64,000 nucleotides of DNA, taken from NCBI RefSeq assembly GCF_002975175.1, contig NZ_PCNZ01000019.1, positions 37,568 through 101,567 of the forward strand, read 5' to 3'. This document shows positions 26,039 through 33,938 of this stretch, piece by piece. This DNA comes from Bacillus sp. MYb209. GTDB lineage: Bacteria > Bacillota > Bacilli > Bacillales > Bacillaceae_G. Position numbers and translations under genes: made by a program. Each line of letters starts with the position of its first letter. Within the stretch, counting starts at the first letter, position 1. The notes under the pieces are model-generated. The model was not told where the DNA came from, searched no databases, and saw only the letters and a program-made list of their open reading frames with translations.

Positions 26039-26542
26039 CTATGAATATAAGTTTAATAATTTATCTGTAGCTACATTTTCAGTATCACTTAAATCGACAA
26101 AATAATGAAGTTGCCACAGTTGACTCTTCTTAGCTTGATTACTAACAGGCTTATCCCAAATAGGGTAAACCCTCATAGCCATTTTCCCTTTTTGGTTTTG
26201 AGTTTTTAATATTTTTTCTTTTAGAAGAATCTCTTTTGGAAAAATAAATTGTCCTAGTTTATTATCCGCTATACAAGTGATAACTAAAAGGTTAGGAGCC
26301 GAATCATAAGAAAATGCCTGATTGCTCATGGAGGCATTCTTCTCCCAAAAAGAAACAAATTGTCCAATCTTATTAGGCGTAATTTTTGATACCCTAAATC
26401 GTATGCTTCTATTATTTAGCTGAAATACCCATCCTGCATATTCTGAATTTTGCTTTTCTTCTTTTCGTTTAGTAATTAATAAATTATTAGGTTTGTAAAT
26501 CATTGCATCTAGTTTTTCAATTATATTACTAAAATTTGTCAT
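26039..26542 (-). CDS. mepB: MepB-family protein
   Basis: 167 residues matching the MepB pattern throughout: EYAGWVFQLNNRSIRFRVSK, ITPNKIGQFVSFWEK, GQFIFPKEILL at the centre, then KGKMAMRVYPIWD and QAKKSQLWQLHYFVDL at the end. MepB was named for its place in the staphylococcal mepRAB multidrug-efflux locus, but its biochemical function is unknown. No MepR or MepA gene is next to it here. A GAAC-N4-GTTC palindrome stands 35 bp upstream of ATG 26542, which suggests LexA rather than MepR control. The gene is monocistronic. Confidence 0.88.
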   Translation of the reverse strand: MTNFSNIIEKLDAMIYKPNNLLITKRKEEKQNSEYAGWVFQLNNRSIRFRVSKITPNKIGQFVSFWEKNASMSNQAFSYDSAPNLLVITCIADNKLGQFIFPKEILLKEKILKTQNQKGKMAMRVYPIWDKPVSNQAKKSQLWQLHYFVDLSDTENVATDKLLNLYS

Positions 26543-26573
26543 GTAAACGCACCTTTTTTATTTTTCAGTATAC

Positions 26574-26591
26574 CAAGAACATTTGTTCTTG
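26574..26591. promoter_or_regulatory. LexA (SOS) box candidate upstream of mepB
   Basis: An 18-bp perfect palindrome, CAAGAACATTTGTTCTTG, with the GAAC-N4-GTTC core at 26577-26588. It lies 32-49 bp before the mepB ATG, where a repressor would block transcription. The core is identical to the one before the YolD-like gene. Confidence 0.65.
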
Positions 26592-26762
26592 TATATCAAA
26601 CTTAAACAAATGATGGCTTTGAATAGTCTTTCAAAGATTATTTGATCTACTCCATCCATAACTTCAAATTTACTTTTATAGTATTTATTACATTGCTCTT
26701 CCAATTTCTTGTATTTTTCATTATTATATTAATATATCAACAAAAAACGAGGTACATATTAC

Positions 26763-26975
26763 ATGAATCCATCCAAAATTGACTTCGGCTCCATAGAGCA
26801 ACCTTTCTTCCTATTAGTTTTATATCTTATCGCAATTCTTTTAACACTCGGCATTACATTTAGTATATGTCATTCCCTTTTACTAAATTTAAATGCACCG
26901 AGATGGGTAGCAAAACTGTTAGCTATCGTATTAACTCTAGGTGTTGCTTATCAAGTATTTATAAACTTATTCTAG
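26763..26975 (+). CDS. Small membrane protein, unknown function
   Basis: 70 residues with two predicted membrane helices (about 16-38 and 47-68) and a short acidic N terminus. It has no signal peptidase site and no recognised motif. A terminator with a GGCCCTACC/GGTAGAGCC stem follows. The ribosome site is weak (CGAGGTAC before ATG 26763). It may belong to the group of small sporulation membrane proteins, but there is no direct sign. Confidence 0.65.
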   Translation: MNPSKIDFGSIEQPFFLLVLYLIAILLTLGITFSICHSLLLNLNAPRWVAKLLAIVLTLGVAYQVFINLF

Positions 26976-27005
26976 TATATTACCTTCTAAACAATTTTAA
27001 CTAAA

Positions 27006-27041
27006 AGGCCCTACCATAAGGTAGAGCCTTACAAAAAAAGA
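27006..27041. terminator. Terminator after the 70-aa membrane protein gene
   Basis: AGGCCCTACC and GGTAGAGCCTT pair imperfectly around a short loop, with A-rich sequence beyond. It lies between convergent genes. Confidence 0.6.
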
Positions 27042-27069
27042 TAGTCCATAAATAGTTATGACATGTCTT

Positions 27070-27645
27070 TTATTTTATTAGAGATGGGAATCTTGCAGCT
27101 TCAAAATGAGAACCATCTTCTGTACTACTAATAACCCCATCTATACTACTTTGTGCAAAAATCTCGACAATATCACCTGCATGTAATTGAAGTATTGTCG
27201 AAACACTTACGACATTACCGAAATTTATTGGACCAAAAAAGTCGTTATCTATAGCAATTGCCGCATTTCCATTCACTCGAACTTCTACACGCGCTCTATA
27301 ATTTAAATTTGTATCGTTCGGAAAGAAACCAATCGTCCCAATTACGGAATAAACTCCTCTAGTCTTCGGAGTAAAATCTGATGTTGCTGGGTTATATTCG
27401 TTCGCTAAATCAAATTGTTCATTTTGAAATAATACTTTAACAAAAGTATTAGCTGGAAGGTTTTGATTAACTGTATTTACAGCTCTAAAAGCAGATGCTC
27501 TTACAAGGTTGTTCTCCTTATGATCGCAAGAACAGTCATCACATCTTTTACCGCACTTATTATAATAATCACTTCTTTTTTTACAGCAATCATGATTTTT
27601 CTTTTGGTAACTCTCACAATTCTTACAGTAGTAATAACAAGACAT
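27070..27645 (-). CDS. Cys-rich protein with C1q-like (BclA C-terminal-type) domain
   Basis: 191 residues. The first 45 are Cys/His/Lys/Tyr-rich, with 11 Cys in CC, CxxC and CxC pairs, as in some spore-coat proteins. The rest is a TNF/C1q-like jelly roll: VRASAFRAVNTVNQNLPANTF, TPKTRGVYSVIGTIGF, YRARVEVRVNGN, and a final VEIFAQSSIDGVISS. In the B. cereus group this fold forms the tip of exosporium filaments. The Cys-rich head suggests cross-linking or metal binding in a spore outer layer. A truncated paralogue lies 0.8 kb upstream. The ribosome site is AAAGGAGC. Confidence 0.85.
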   Translation of the reverse strand: MSCYYYCKNCESYQKKNHDCCKKRSDYYNKCGKRCDDCSCDHKENNLVRASAFRAVNTVNQNLPANTFVKVLFQNEQFDLANEYNPATSDFTPKTRGVYSVIGTIGFFPNDTNLNYRARVEVRVNGNAAIAIDNDFFGPINFGNVVSVSTILQLHAGDIVEIFAQSSIDGVISSTEDGSHFEAARFPSLIK

Positions 27646-28451
27646 ATATAGTGCTCCTTTCTACTCCATTACTGCATACTATGTATGCTAAACTTGAAAA
27701 GTTTGGACAAGTTGTTGCTATTACAAAAAATAAAAATGCCCCACCATAAGGCAAAGCGAAGAGAAAGTATAACTTTTAAAAACAAAGCACTCATGTAATA
27801 TTTCGGTTATATTAGTAATACAAATTATCTAGTTTCATCAACTCGGATTTTCAGAAAAAATTCCTACATGCGATTTTATTATTATTAAATAGATTATATC
27901 GTTCAGTGAGATATGTAATATTTCATATTTCATTATTTCAATATCCCTTTATTACCGGTAAGTTGCTACCAATCTCTTAAATCCCCTTTAAAATCAACAA
28001 TATCCTCTATACCAAATATTTTTCTCCCTCTAGAATTATTCTTAAACATTATATTCCAATATTATTATTGTAAATTTTTTACCTATACAAACGTAAGATT
28101 TTTGTGTATTCTATGGACAAGGAGTAAGGTAAGAGTTACTCTTTGCCATTTTAGGAAAGGCCCTGTTGGAGACAACAGGGCCTTTTTTCATAAACTAAAT
28201 CGGTAAGATCCCCTTACCAGTAAGCTTTTTTTACCTGAACATCATGACACCGCTACTCTTCTTCGACTGTTTCGTTTACAAACATCAGACACTATTTAAC
28301 AGTACATCGTTCATTTATCCAGTGCTTTCAAAACAGCTTGTACACCGTTAAAATACTTCATGCACTACAAATAAATTATCCGTTCTTGTACAGGGCAAGT
28401 ATAAATTTTGGAATTTCCTGATATTAAATTACTTACAAGGTTTTATACCAC
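27646..28451. other. 806-bp gap with one orphan terminator
   Basis: It separates the intact C1q-domain gene from its truncated paralogue. There is no ORF with a ribosome site. The only strong element is a plus-strand terminator at 28156-28188. The region may be the remains of deleted genes. Confidence 0.5.
28156..28188 (+). terminator. Orphan plus-strand terminator
   Basis: A perfect 13-bp GC-rich stem (28156-28168 with 28173-28185), a GAGA loop, then TTT. A small hairpin AAGAGT/ACTCTT lies about 30 bp upstream. No ORF precedes it, so it could end a small RNA. Confidence 0.7.
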
Positions 28452-28770
28452 TTATACTTTTGGAGACGGGAATCTTGCAGCTTCAAAATGCGTACTATCT
28501 TCTACATTACTAATAACTCCAGCTACGCTACTTTGTGCAAAAATTTCGACTAAATCCCCTGCACTCAATTGAATTATGGATGAAACAGCTACAACATTAG
28601 CAAAGTTTATTGGACCAAAAAAATCATTATCTATTGCAATTGCTGGATTTCCATTAACACGAATTTCTACCCGCGCTCTATAATTTACGTTTAAGTTATC
28701 AGGAATGAAAGCAATTGTTCCAATGACAGAATAAACGCCTCTTGTCTTTGGAATAAAAATTGATGTAAAA
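28452..28770 (-). pseudogene. Truncated C1q-domain paralogue
   Basis: From about 28770 down, the frame matches the second half of the neighbouring C1q protein almost residue for residue: PKTRGVYSVIGTIAF, YRARVEIRVNGNPAIAIDND, FAQSSVAGVISNVEDSTHFE. The Cys-rich head and first strands of the domain are missing. The frame continues to 28838 only because it runs through unrelated sequence containing a terminator stem. With no promoter, ribosome site or N-terminal half, it is a 5'-truncated duplicate. The break point next to an integrase remnant suggests a deletion associated with a mobile element. Confidence 0.8.
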
Positions 28771-28798
28771 GGTAATTTACAGCTTTTTTTAAAGAACC

Positions 28799-28832
28799 TA
28801 AAAGCCGTCCAAAATAACAGAGGACGGCTTTT
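28799..28832. terminator. Hairpin at the C1q pseudogene junction
   Basis: An AAAAGCCGTCC...GGACGGCTTTT stem (about 11 bp), probably the terminator of a gene lost in the rearrangement. Confidence 0.65.
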
Positions 28833-28919
28833 AATCATTTTTCAAACTCTCTTCTACCCTTGTACTTCGTTCACCAAACACAATCATTTGTCTTTCCTTA
28901 GGGCTACGATGGTAGGATA

Positions 28920-29364
28920 GTGTTTTTAAGAGACGGACCTTATCCTCTTAATCGTTTCCTCTCGCATATCATCAAAGAATTTCATGAACCTGAGATTACT
29001 CTTCAAGAACATCTTCAGAAAATATATGACGAAAAAGGACGGTATGGCGATGGGTATAATAATTATGATTGGGTCTGCCCAACATATAACGGTAACCCCT
29101 GCAATTTCAGAAGTTTGACACAGCTCTGGAAAAAGCTTATAAAGAAAAGTGAGGTTCCTGATATTCGGTTCCATGATCTGAGGCATACTCATGCAACATT
29201 AATGTTGAAAACAAGGTATTCACCCGAAGATTGTCAGTGAACGATTAGGACATAAAAGAGTAGGTATCACACTGGACACCTACTCACATCGCTTACCAGG
29301 ACTTCAGAAAACTGCGGTGGATCAATTTGCAAACGAATTATTCGGAATGAAAAACTTTTGTTAG
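28920..29364 (+). pseudogene. Tyrosine-integrase C-terminal remnant with a frameshift
   Basis: The first frame (28920-29207) encodes a phage-type integrase catalytic segment ending in FHDLRHTHATLML, with the R..H..H motif. The continuation QGIHPKIVSERLGHK...ITLDTYSHRL, with the second His and the catalytic Tyr, is in another frame and stops at 29362-29364. One extra A in the AAAA run at 29208-29211 explains the shift: without it the protein reads LKQGIHPKIVSERLGH. The N-terminal arm-binding and core-binding domains are absent. This is the tail of a decayed element; a base error could explain only the frameshift. Confidence 0.85.
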
Positions 29365-29437
29365 AAGTTTTCGTTTCTGGGCAAAAACACCGCCTAAATA
29401 ACCCAAAATATTATAAGTGAAAAAGGAGCAACAAAAC

Positions 29438-29752
29438 ATGAGAGAAATCAAGTCTGACAAGGAATTCAAAGACATCATCGCAAGCGAGGAGCCAGTAGTT
29501 GTTAAGTTCTTTACTACATGGTGCCCAGATTGTGTACGTATGGACAACTTTATCGGAGATGTAATGGAAGAGTTCAATAAGTTTGAATGGTATTCTATTA
29601 ATAAAGATGAGTTCCCAAGTATTGCTGAAGAGTATCAAGTAATGGGTATTCCAAGCCTACTTGTATATCAAAATGGCGAAAAACTAGGTCACTTACATAG
29701 TGCAAATGCAAAAACGGAAGAGCAAGTTACTGAGTTTTTAGAAGCATACTAA
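29438..29752 (+). CDS. Thioredoxin-family protein (WCPDC)
   Basis: 104 residues with the thioredoxin fold. The active site is TTWCPDCVRM at about residue 29, with Asp in place of the usual Gly-Pro pair, and the cis-Pro motif is MGIPSLLVY. It is cytoplasmic, with no signal. This CPDC type is a small thioredoxin-like reductase common in Bacillus; its partner is unknown. The start is ATG 29438 because AAAGGAG is nine bases before it; the frame is open from 29417. It is monocistronic with its own terminator. Confidence 0.92.
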   Translation: MREIKSDKEFKDIIASEEPVVVKFFTTWCPDCVRMDNFIGDVMEEFNKFEWYSINKDEFPSIAEEYQVMGIPSLLVYQNGEKLGHLHSANAKTEEQVTEFLEAY

Positions 29753-29753
29753 G

Positions 29754-29795
29754 AAACGAAAAACCTCTGAAAAATCATCAGAGGTTTTTTCGTTT
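29754..29795 (+). terminator. Thioredoxin gene terminator
   Basis: An AAACG...CCTCTGA / TCAGAGG...CGTTT hairpin with T6 in the descending arm, two bases after the stop. Confidence 0.88.
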
Positions 29796-30174
29796 TCAAA
29801 TTGTTCTTTGCCTTTGTCTCTTTCTGGAAGGTGAACATTTTTATTCTTTTCTCCTCTTCTTATTCAAGAATTTCTTTATCATTTCTTATATATTACTCAC
29901 ACGAGGAATTACAAAGAGTCATTTTGTGAAAAATATATATGGAAGAAATTATGAGAATCATTATTCTCGCCCTCTTTCCTTTTGCCATAATCATCATTAA
30001 TTATTTAATAAATTTCCACTTTGTACTTTTCAACATATTTTTCCTTAACGAAACTTTGTTATCCCCTTCTTAAAAAGCTATAAAACGTCAACAATGTTTG
30101 TATAGACTCACACGAGTTTCGTTTGATACTCTATGTATAGAAAGAAATTCCTTGTAGAAAGGCGAGTGATTAAA
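29796..30174. other. Promoter region of the CDF transporter gene
   Basis: About 380 bp, AT-rich, without an ORF. Near the right end, TATAGACTCACACGAG and a TATGTATAG lie about 50 bp before the start codon and may include the promoter. I see no metal-regulator box. Confidence 0.4.
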
Positions 30175-31056
30175 ATGGATTCTCTTTCTCATAAAGAAGC
30201 TGATAAAGGTGCTATTGTCAGCATTATAGCCTACATATTTTTATCCTCTTTGAAAATCATCATCAGTTATATTACCCTCTCTAGCGCATTACGTGCTGAC
30301 GGTTTGAATAACTTAACGGATATTGGTGCTTCTTTAGCAATATTAATTGGCCTGAAAATTTCTCGTAAGCCTCGTGACCCAGATCATCCATATGGGCATT
30401 CGCGTGCAGAACAAATCGCATCACTTGTTGCTTCCTTTATTATGGCAACGGTCGGATTAGAAGTTGTGATTAGTGCAATTCAATCGTTTTTAAATCCGAA
30501 ACAAGCAGCGCCTAATGTACTCGCTGCGTGGGTTGCTTTATTTTCTGCCATCGTAATGTATTTCGTATATAAATATACGAAAAAGATTGCGATTCAAACA
30601 AAGAGTAAGTCGTTAGAAGCCGCTGCAAAAGATAATTTATCAGATGCTCTCGTAAGTATTGGTACAGTAATAGGTATTGTCGGATCACAGTTCAAAATGC
30701 CTATTTTAGACCCTATTGCTGCTTTAATTGTTGGTCTTATTATTTGTAAGACTGCATGGGAAATTTTTGTAGAAGCTTCTCATATGTTAACGGATGGAAT
30801 TGATCCTGAGAAAATGGATGAATACGCTGATGCTATAGGGCATATTTCAGGTGTAGAACATATTGTAGATATTCGTGCTCGTATGTATGGGAATCAAACG
30901 TATGTAGATATTACAATTGAAGTAGATGCTCGAATGGATGTTAGCGAAAGCCATTGTATTACTGACAATATTGAAGATATGCTTCGAAAAAAATTCGGAA
31001 TTTACCATGCTCATATTCATGTGGAGCCCATGCAAAAAGAACCTATTATGACATAG
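30175..31056 (+). CDS. Cation diffusion facilitator (CDF) metal exporter
   Basis: 293 residues with six membrane helices in the CDF pattern. The metal site in helix 2 is ALRADGLNNLTDIGAS (about 40) and in helix 5 AAAKDNLSDALVSIG. HPYGHSRAEQ in the first loop is the family signature. The C-terminal cytoplasmic metallochaperone-like domain includes HIHVEP. It exports divalent metal; the DxxND/DxxSD-type sites resemble Mn/Fe exporters such as MneP/MneS more than Zn exporters, but this is tentative. ATG 30175 has AGGCGAG upstream. Its last 11 bases overlap the convergent PAP2 gene. Confidence 0.92.
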   Translation: MDSLSHKEADKGAIVSIIAYIFLSSLKIIISYITLSSALRADGLNNLTDIGASLAILIGLKISRKPRDPDHPYGHSRAEQIASLVASFIMATVGLEVVISAIQSFLNPKQAAPNVLAAWVALFSAIVMYFVYKYTKKIAIQTKSKSLEAAAKDNLSDALVSIGTVIGIVGSQFKMPILDPIAALIVGLIICKTAWEIFVEASHMLTDGIDPEKMDEYADAIGHISGVEHIVDIRARMYGNQTYVDITIEVDARMDVSESHCITDNIEDMLRKKFGIYHAHIHVEPMQKEPIMT

Positions 31057-31068
31057 GTTCTTTTTTAA
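31036..31068. terminator. Bidirectional terminator overlapping two convergent stops
   Basis: AAAAGAACCTAT and ATAGGTTCTTTT pair (12 bp) around a short loop. It includes the stop codons of both the CDF gene (31056) and the PAP2 gene (31046). Confidence 0.88.
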
Positions 31069-31681
31069 TGAACGCCTTATGAAATATAACACATAAAACG
31101 AGCCAGCTACCGCCCGCTGCCCATCCGGCTAATATGTCAGATGGATAGTGCACGCCAAGATAAATTCGGCTAACTGAAATAGATAATACAACGAAGCTTG
31201 CTATAAAAATAATCAGCAACTTTTTATGCAATGAAATACGATCTTCTGTAATTGTGACGTATGCAATAAATCCTAAAAAAGCAGTAGCATTCATCGTATG
31301 ACCGCTCGGAAAGCTATATCCAGTTGCTGTAACAAGCTGCGTCACATCAGGTCGTGCTCGTTCATACCATAGTTTGAGCATACTGTTCAAATAACGTGAT
31401 CCGTAATAATTAATTGTTAGAAGTAATGCACTTAATATTTTTTTTCTAAGAAGAAAATACATTACAAGTATAATGAGTAACGGGAAATATATTCTTTTTG
31501 AACCGATAAAGGACACCCAAGTAAAATAGGTTGTCAAATAATCGTTTCGGAAACTTTGAATAAAGTGTGCGACTACATTATCAAATTTTTCAATACAAGC
31601 GGTATGATACGAAAGTGATAGTGCGACAAAACAAATGAGTAGTGTACAACTTAACAAGTATAAATGTCGGTATCGTTTCAC
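31046..31681 (-). CDS. PAP2-family membrane phosphatase
   Basis: About 211 residues with five or six membrane helices and all three PAP2 active-site motifs: KLWYERARP (about 100), YSFPSGHTMNA (about 122) and SRIYLGVHYPSDI (about 170). Such enzymes dephosphorylate undecaprenyl-pyrophosphate, phosphatidylglycerol-phosphate or similar lipids. B. subtilis has a PAP2 gene, yodM, in the matching place beside yozD/yodN, so orthology is likely. Start: GTG 31681 is eight bases after AGTGAGG; the frame is open to an ATG at 31702. Confidence 0.88.
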   Translation of the reverse strand: MKRYRHLYLLSCTLLICFVALSLSYHTACIEKFDNVVAHFIQSFRNDYLTTYFTWVSFIGSKRIYFPLLIILVMYFLLRKKILSALLLTINYYGSRYLNSMLKLWYERARPDVTQLVTATGYSFPSGHTMNATAFLGFIAYVTITEDRISLHKKLLIIFIASFVVLSISVSRIYLGVHYPSDILAGWAAGGSWLVLCVIFHKAFIKKEPMS

Positions 31682-31705
31682 ATACATAACCTCACTATGC
31701 AAAAA

Positions 31706-31742
31706 AATGGAGCGGTTGTTTTAGTTTTCCTCTCCATTTCTT
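31706..31742 (-). terminator. Terminator of the spo0M operon
   Basis: AAATGGAG and CTCCATTT arms around an 18-nt loop, with T7 on the minus-strand side, 17 bp after the spo0M stop. Confidence 0.8.
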
Positions 31743-31758
31743 TTTTATGCATAGTTTA

Positions 31759-32514
31759 TTAAAAAATATTATTGTTAATTTTTTGCTGCATCGTTGGAAT
31801 ATCTTCGCTTGTTACTGTAAAGCGAATAACCTTCTCATCAAGATCTAGCGCTTCCGCGAACAAACCAGCTAATCCACGTGATTTTCTATCTACTTCCATA
31901 ATAATTTCTAATCGATCGTGGGCACTTGACAAAATTAATAATTCTAATTCATCTAATTTCCCATAATACTCTCCGGAAACTGGAATAAACTCAAATTCTT
32001 GCGCGAATGGAACTTGCTTACGTAATCGATACGGTAATTCTTCGCATTCTATATGACGCACTTTAAAACCTAATTGATTTACACTATTTAATACACTGTT
32101 CAATAGCGCATTCGGCAACACTTGAATATAATCACGGTCACTTGGATCAATACTACGTTTAATATCAAGGCCTGTATGAACCCAAACCGTTTTCATTCCA
32201 AGTGTTAGTGGTACTTCAATTGGCATTAAAAACGAAAATGGAATTTCCACTTTTTCATTTGGCTCTACAGAAAATGGATCTGTTAAACGAACTCGCTCCA
32301 AATCATACGTTGCCGTTACTTTTTTATCATCCACTTCTCTTACATATGACGTCGACAACGTTAAGTAAATGCTTTCAATTTCTTGGCTAACTGAACCTCC
32401 AGTTATATGAACCTTCCCTACTATCTCTTCTCCAACTATATACTCATCTTTTTCAAGAACAGTATCTACTTTTGCAGTACCAATACCAACGCTTGCTAAA
32501 AACTTTTGAAACAT
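31759..32514 (-). CDS. spo0M: Spo0M, sporulation-control arrestin-like protein
   Basis: 251 residues of the Spo0M family: MFQKFLASVGIGTAKVDTVL at the N terminus, the arrestin-like beta-sandwich with EYIVGEEIVGKVHITGG, and LERVRLTDPFSVEPNE, followed by a second sandwich. It is a cytoplasmic regulator of phosphorelay-stage sporulation whose exact mechanism is unclear. Its ATG lies inside the kinase gene (19-bp overlap), so translation of the two is coupled. Coupling Spo0M to a eukaryotic-type protein kinase suggests phosphorylation or joint control, which is inference from context. Confidence 0.93.
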   Translation of the reverse strand: MFQKFLASVGIGTAKVDTVLEKDEYIVGEEIVGKVHITGGSVSQEIESIYLTLSTSYVREVDDKKVTATYDLERVRLTDPFSVEPNEKVEIPFSFLMPIEVPLTLGMKTVWVHTGLDIKRSIDPSDRDYIQVLPNALLNSVLNSVNQLGFKVRHIECEELPYRLRKQVPFAQEFEFIPVSGEYYGKLDELELLILSSAHDRLEIIMEVDRKSRGLAGLFAEALDLDEKVIRFTVTSEDIPTMQQKINNNIF

Positions 32515-33317
32515 GGAGTCTCCATCCTTTCTAAAGCGTAAGCTACATCTTTTTTCAAATCTTGTACATTTTCATAGTATGGCGCTTTCATTTGTAACAT
32601 TCGCAGTAGAATGTCGCGATTATATTCTTCCAGCACTAACTCTTCATACCAAGGTTTTTCCTTTTTTTCAGTCGATTCATAACTAGCATACAATAAAAAT
32701 AATGCGAAATGACCGAGCGCATAAAAATCGCTACGAAAGTGAATTTCTCGCATCAAAGCTTGTTCACCTTCATAAGTTGTAGCTCGCTCATCACCCTCAC
32801 CTTTCAATTTAGCCAATCCAAAATCAATAATACTAATCTGATTTTCTTTCATTAATATGTTTGGAATACGTAAATCTCGGTGAATGATACCTTTACTATG
32901 AAAATACGAAACAATTCCTAGTACTTCATATAAAATTTCAAAAACTTCACGTTCATCATATACTTGCCCATCTAAGAAAATATAATCTTCGAAATTTTCT
33001 CCCGGCATATACTCCATCACAAAAAAGTTCTTTTTCTCCCATATGAAATGATCATGTAGATTAGGAATTGACGCATGATTTAATGTTTGTAAAATCACTT
33101 TCTCTTTCTCAAATGATTTTCTACCAGACTCATATCTTTGTTTACTTTGCCTTAATTGTTTTAAGACTTTATATTTATTTATTTGTAAATCATTAACGAC
33201 ATATGTAATCCCATAACTGCCCATTCCAATTACTGATTCAATCTTATAACGCTCTGCAACAATTGTATTTTTTCGCAGTGGTCTATCAAATAAGGCTAGT
33301 ATACGACGCCATTTCAT
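32496..33317 (-). CDS. Eukaryotic-type Ser/Thr protein kinase (YrzF-like)
   Basis: 273 residues. The kinase domain spans most of the protein: Gly-rich loop VIGMGSYGITYVV (about 29), catalytic loop IIHRDLRIPNILM (about 140) and IIDFGLAKLKGEG (about 158). In the catalytic loop HRDLRIPN replaces the usual HRDLKPxN, so the Lys is changed to Arg. The activation segment and APE region are short. It has no membrane segment or PASTA domain. The start overlaps the stop of the preceding small basic protein by one base (TGATG). Arg in place of Lys may lower activity but occurs in other Bacillus kinases. Confidence 0.88.
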   Translation of the reverse strand: MKWRRILALFDRPLRKNTIVAERYKIESVIGMGSYGITYVVNDLQINKYKVLKQLRQSKQRYESGRKSFEKEKVILQTLNHASIPNLHDHFIWEKKNFFVMEYMPGENFEDYIFLDGQVYDEREVFEILYEVLGIVSYFHSKGIIHRDLRIPNILMKENQISIIDFGLAKLKGEGDERATTYEGEQALMREIHFRSDFYALGHFALFLLYASYESTEKKEKPWYEELVLEEYNRDILLRMLQMKAPYYENVQDLKKDVAYALERMETPCFKSF

Positions 33318-33499
33318 CAGCTACTTGAAAAGAAGCTACGGCTTTTACGTTTTCTTTTATAATGCTGATGCCCATAACCAGATGAACGTCGTTTATTATC
33401 GCTACTTGAATACGAGCGCCCTCTATGACGATAATCACTACTTGAATACGAACGATGTTTTTTCTTTCCTAATAAAGAATCAATAATTTTTTTGAACAT
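33317..33499 (-). CDS. Small basic Ser/Arg/Tyr-rich protein
   Basis: 60 residues: a short amphipathic start (MFKKIIDSLLGKKK), then repeats of YSSSDYRHRGRSYSSSD and a tail rich in Lys, Arg and Ser. It is probably disordered and strongly basic, so it may bind nucleic acid or be a phosphorylation substrate. It is translationally coupled to the following kinase gene (TGATG). The many Ser/Tyr residues next to a Ser/Thr kinase suggest a substrate or anchor, which is inference. AGGTGAAGGG stands directly before the ATG. Confidence 0.75.
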   Translation of the reverse strand: MFKKIIDSLLGKKKHRSYSSSDYRHRGRSYSSSDNKRRSSGYGHQHYKRKRKSRSFFSSS

Positions 33500-33609
33500 C
33501 CCTTCACCTCTTGTATAAAATTTCCTTTTAATTATACCAACAATTCTTGTCTATATTTGTGACAAGTTTGTAAAGAGTAAAAAACGACGAGTTAAGCCCG
33601 CCGTTACTT

Positions 33610-33789
33610 TCAATCTTCCTCTTCATCAAAAACTTCATCAATCATGCATTTCTCTAATAAATACTCAAATGTAATATCTGCCAGGTCCTCAATTTCTTCT
33701 CTTTTTGGAACGTACCCTCTTTCAATTAGTCGCTCATAAAAAAACTCCGCAATCTCTTCCGTGTCAATTACGACTTCAATTTCCTTCAT
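33610..33789 (-). CDS. yozD: YozD-family protein
   Basis: 59 residues, acidic and helical: MKEIEVVIDTEEIAEFFYER, then RGYVPKREEIEDLADITFEYLLEKC. This fits B. subtilis YozD nearly end to end. The function is unknown. In B. subtilis yozD lies beside yodM, yodN and kamA, and the same neighbourhood is kept here. The start is ATG 33789 because AAAGGAG is eight bases upstream; the frame continues to 33798. Confidence 0.88.
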   Translation of the reverse strand: MKEIEVVIDTEEIAEFFYERLIERGYVPKREEIEDLADITFEYLLEKCMIDEVFDEEED

Positions 33790-33938
33790 GAGCATCACTC
33801 CTTTATTTCTGTTTTATGAAAAAATCTCAAAATTATGTATATGAGATTAGAAAAATAGTTTTTCTTTTTTTATAAGTCATATCATGTAGGTAAAGGGCAT
33901 ACGATGTTAGTACAAGCTATCCAAAGGGGGAAATAATA

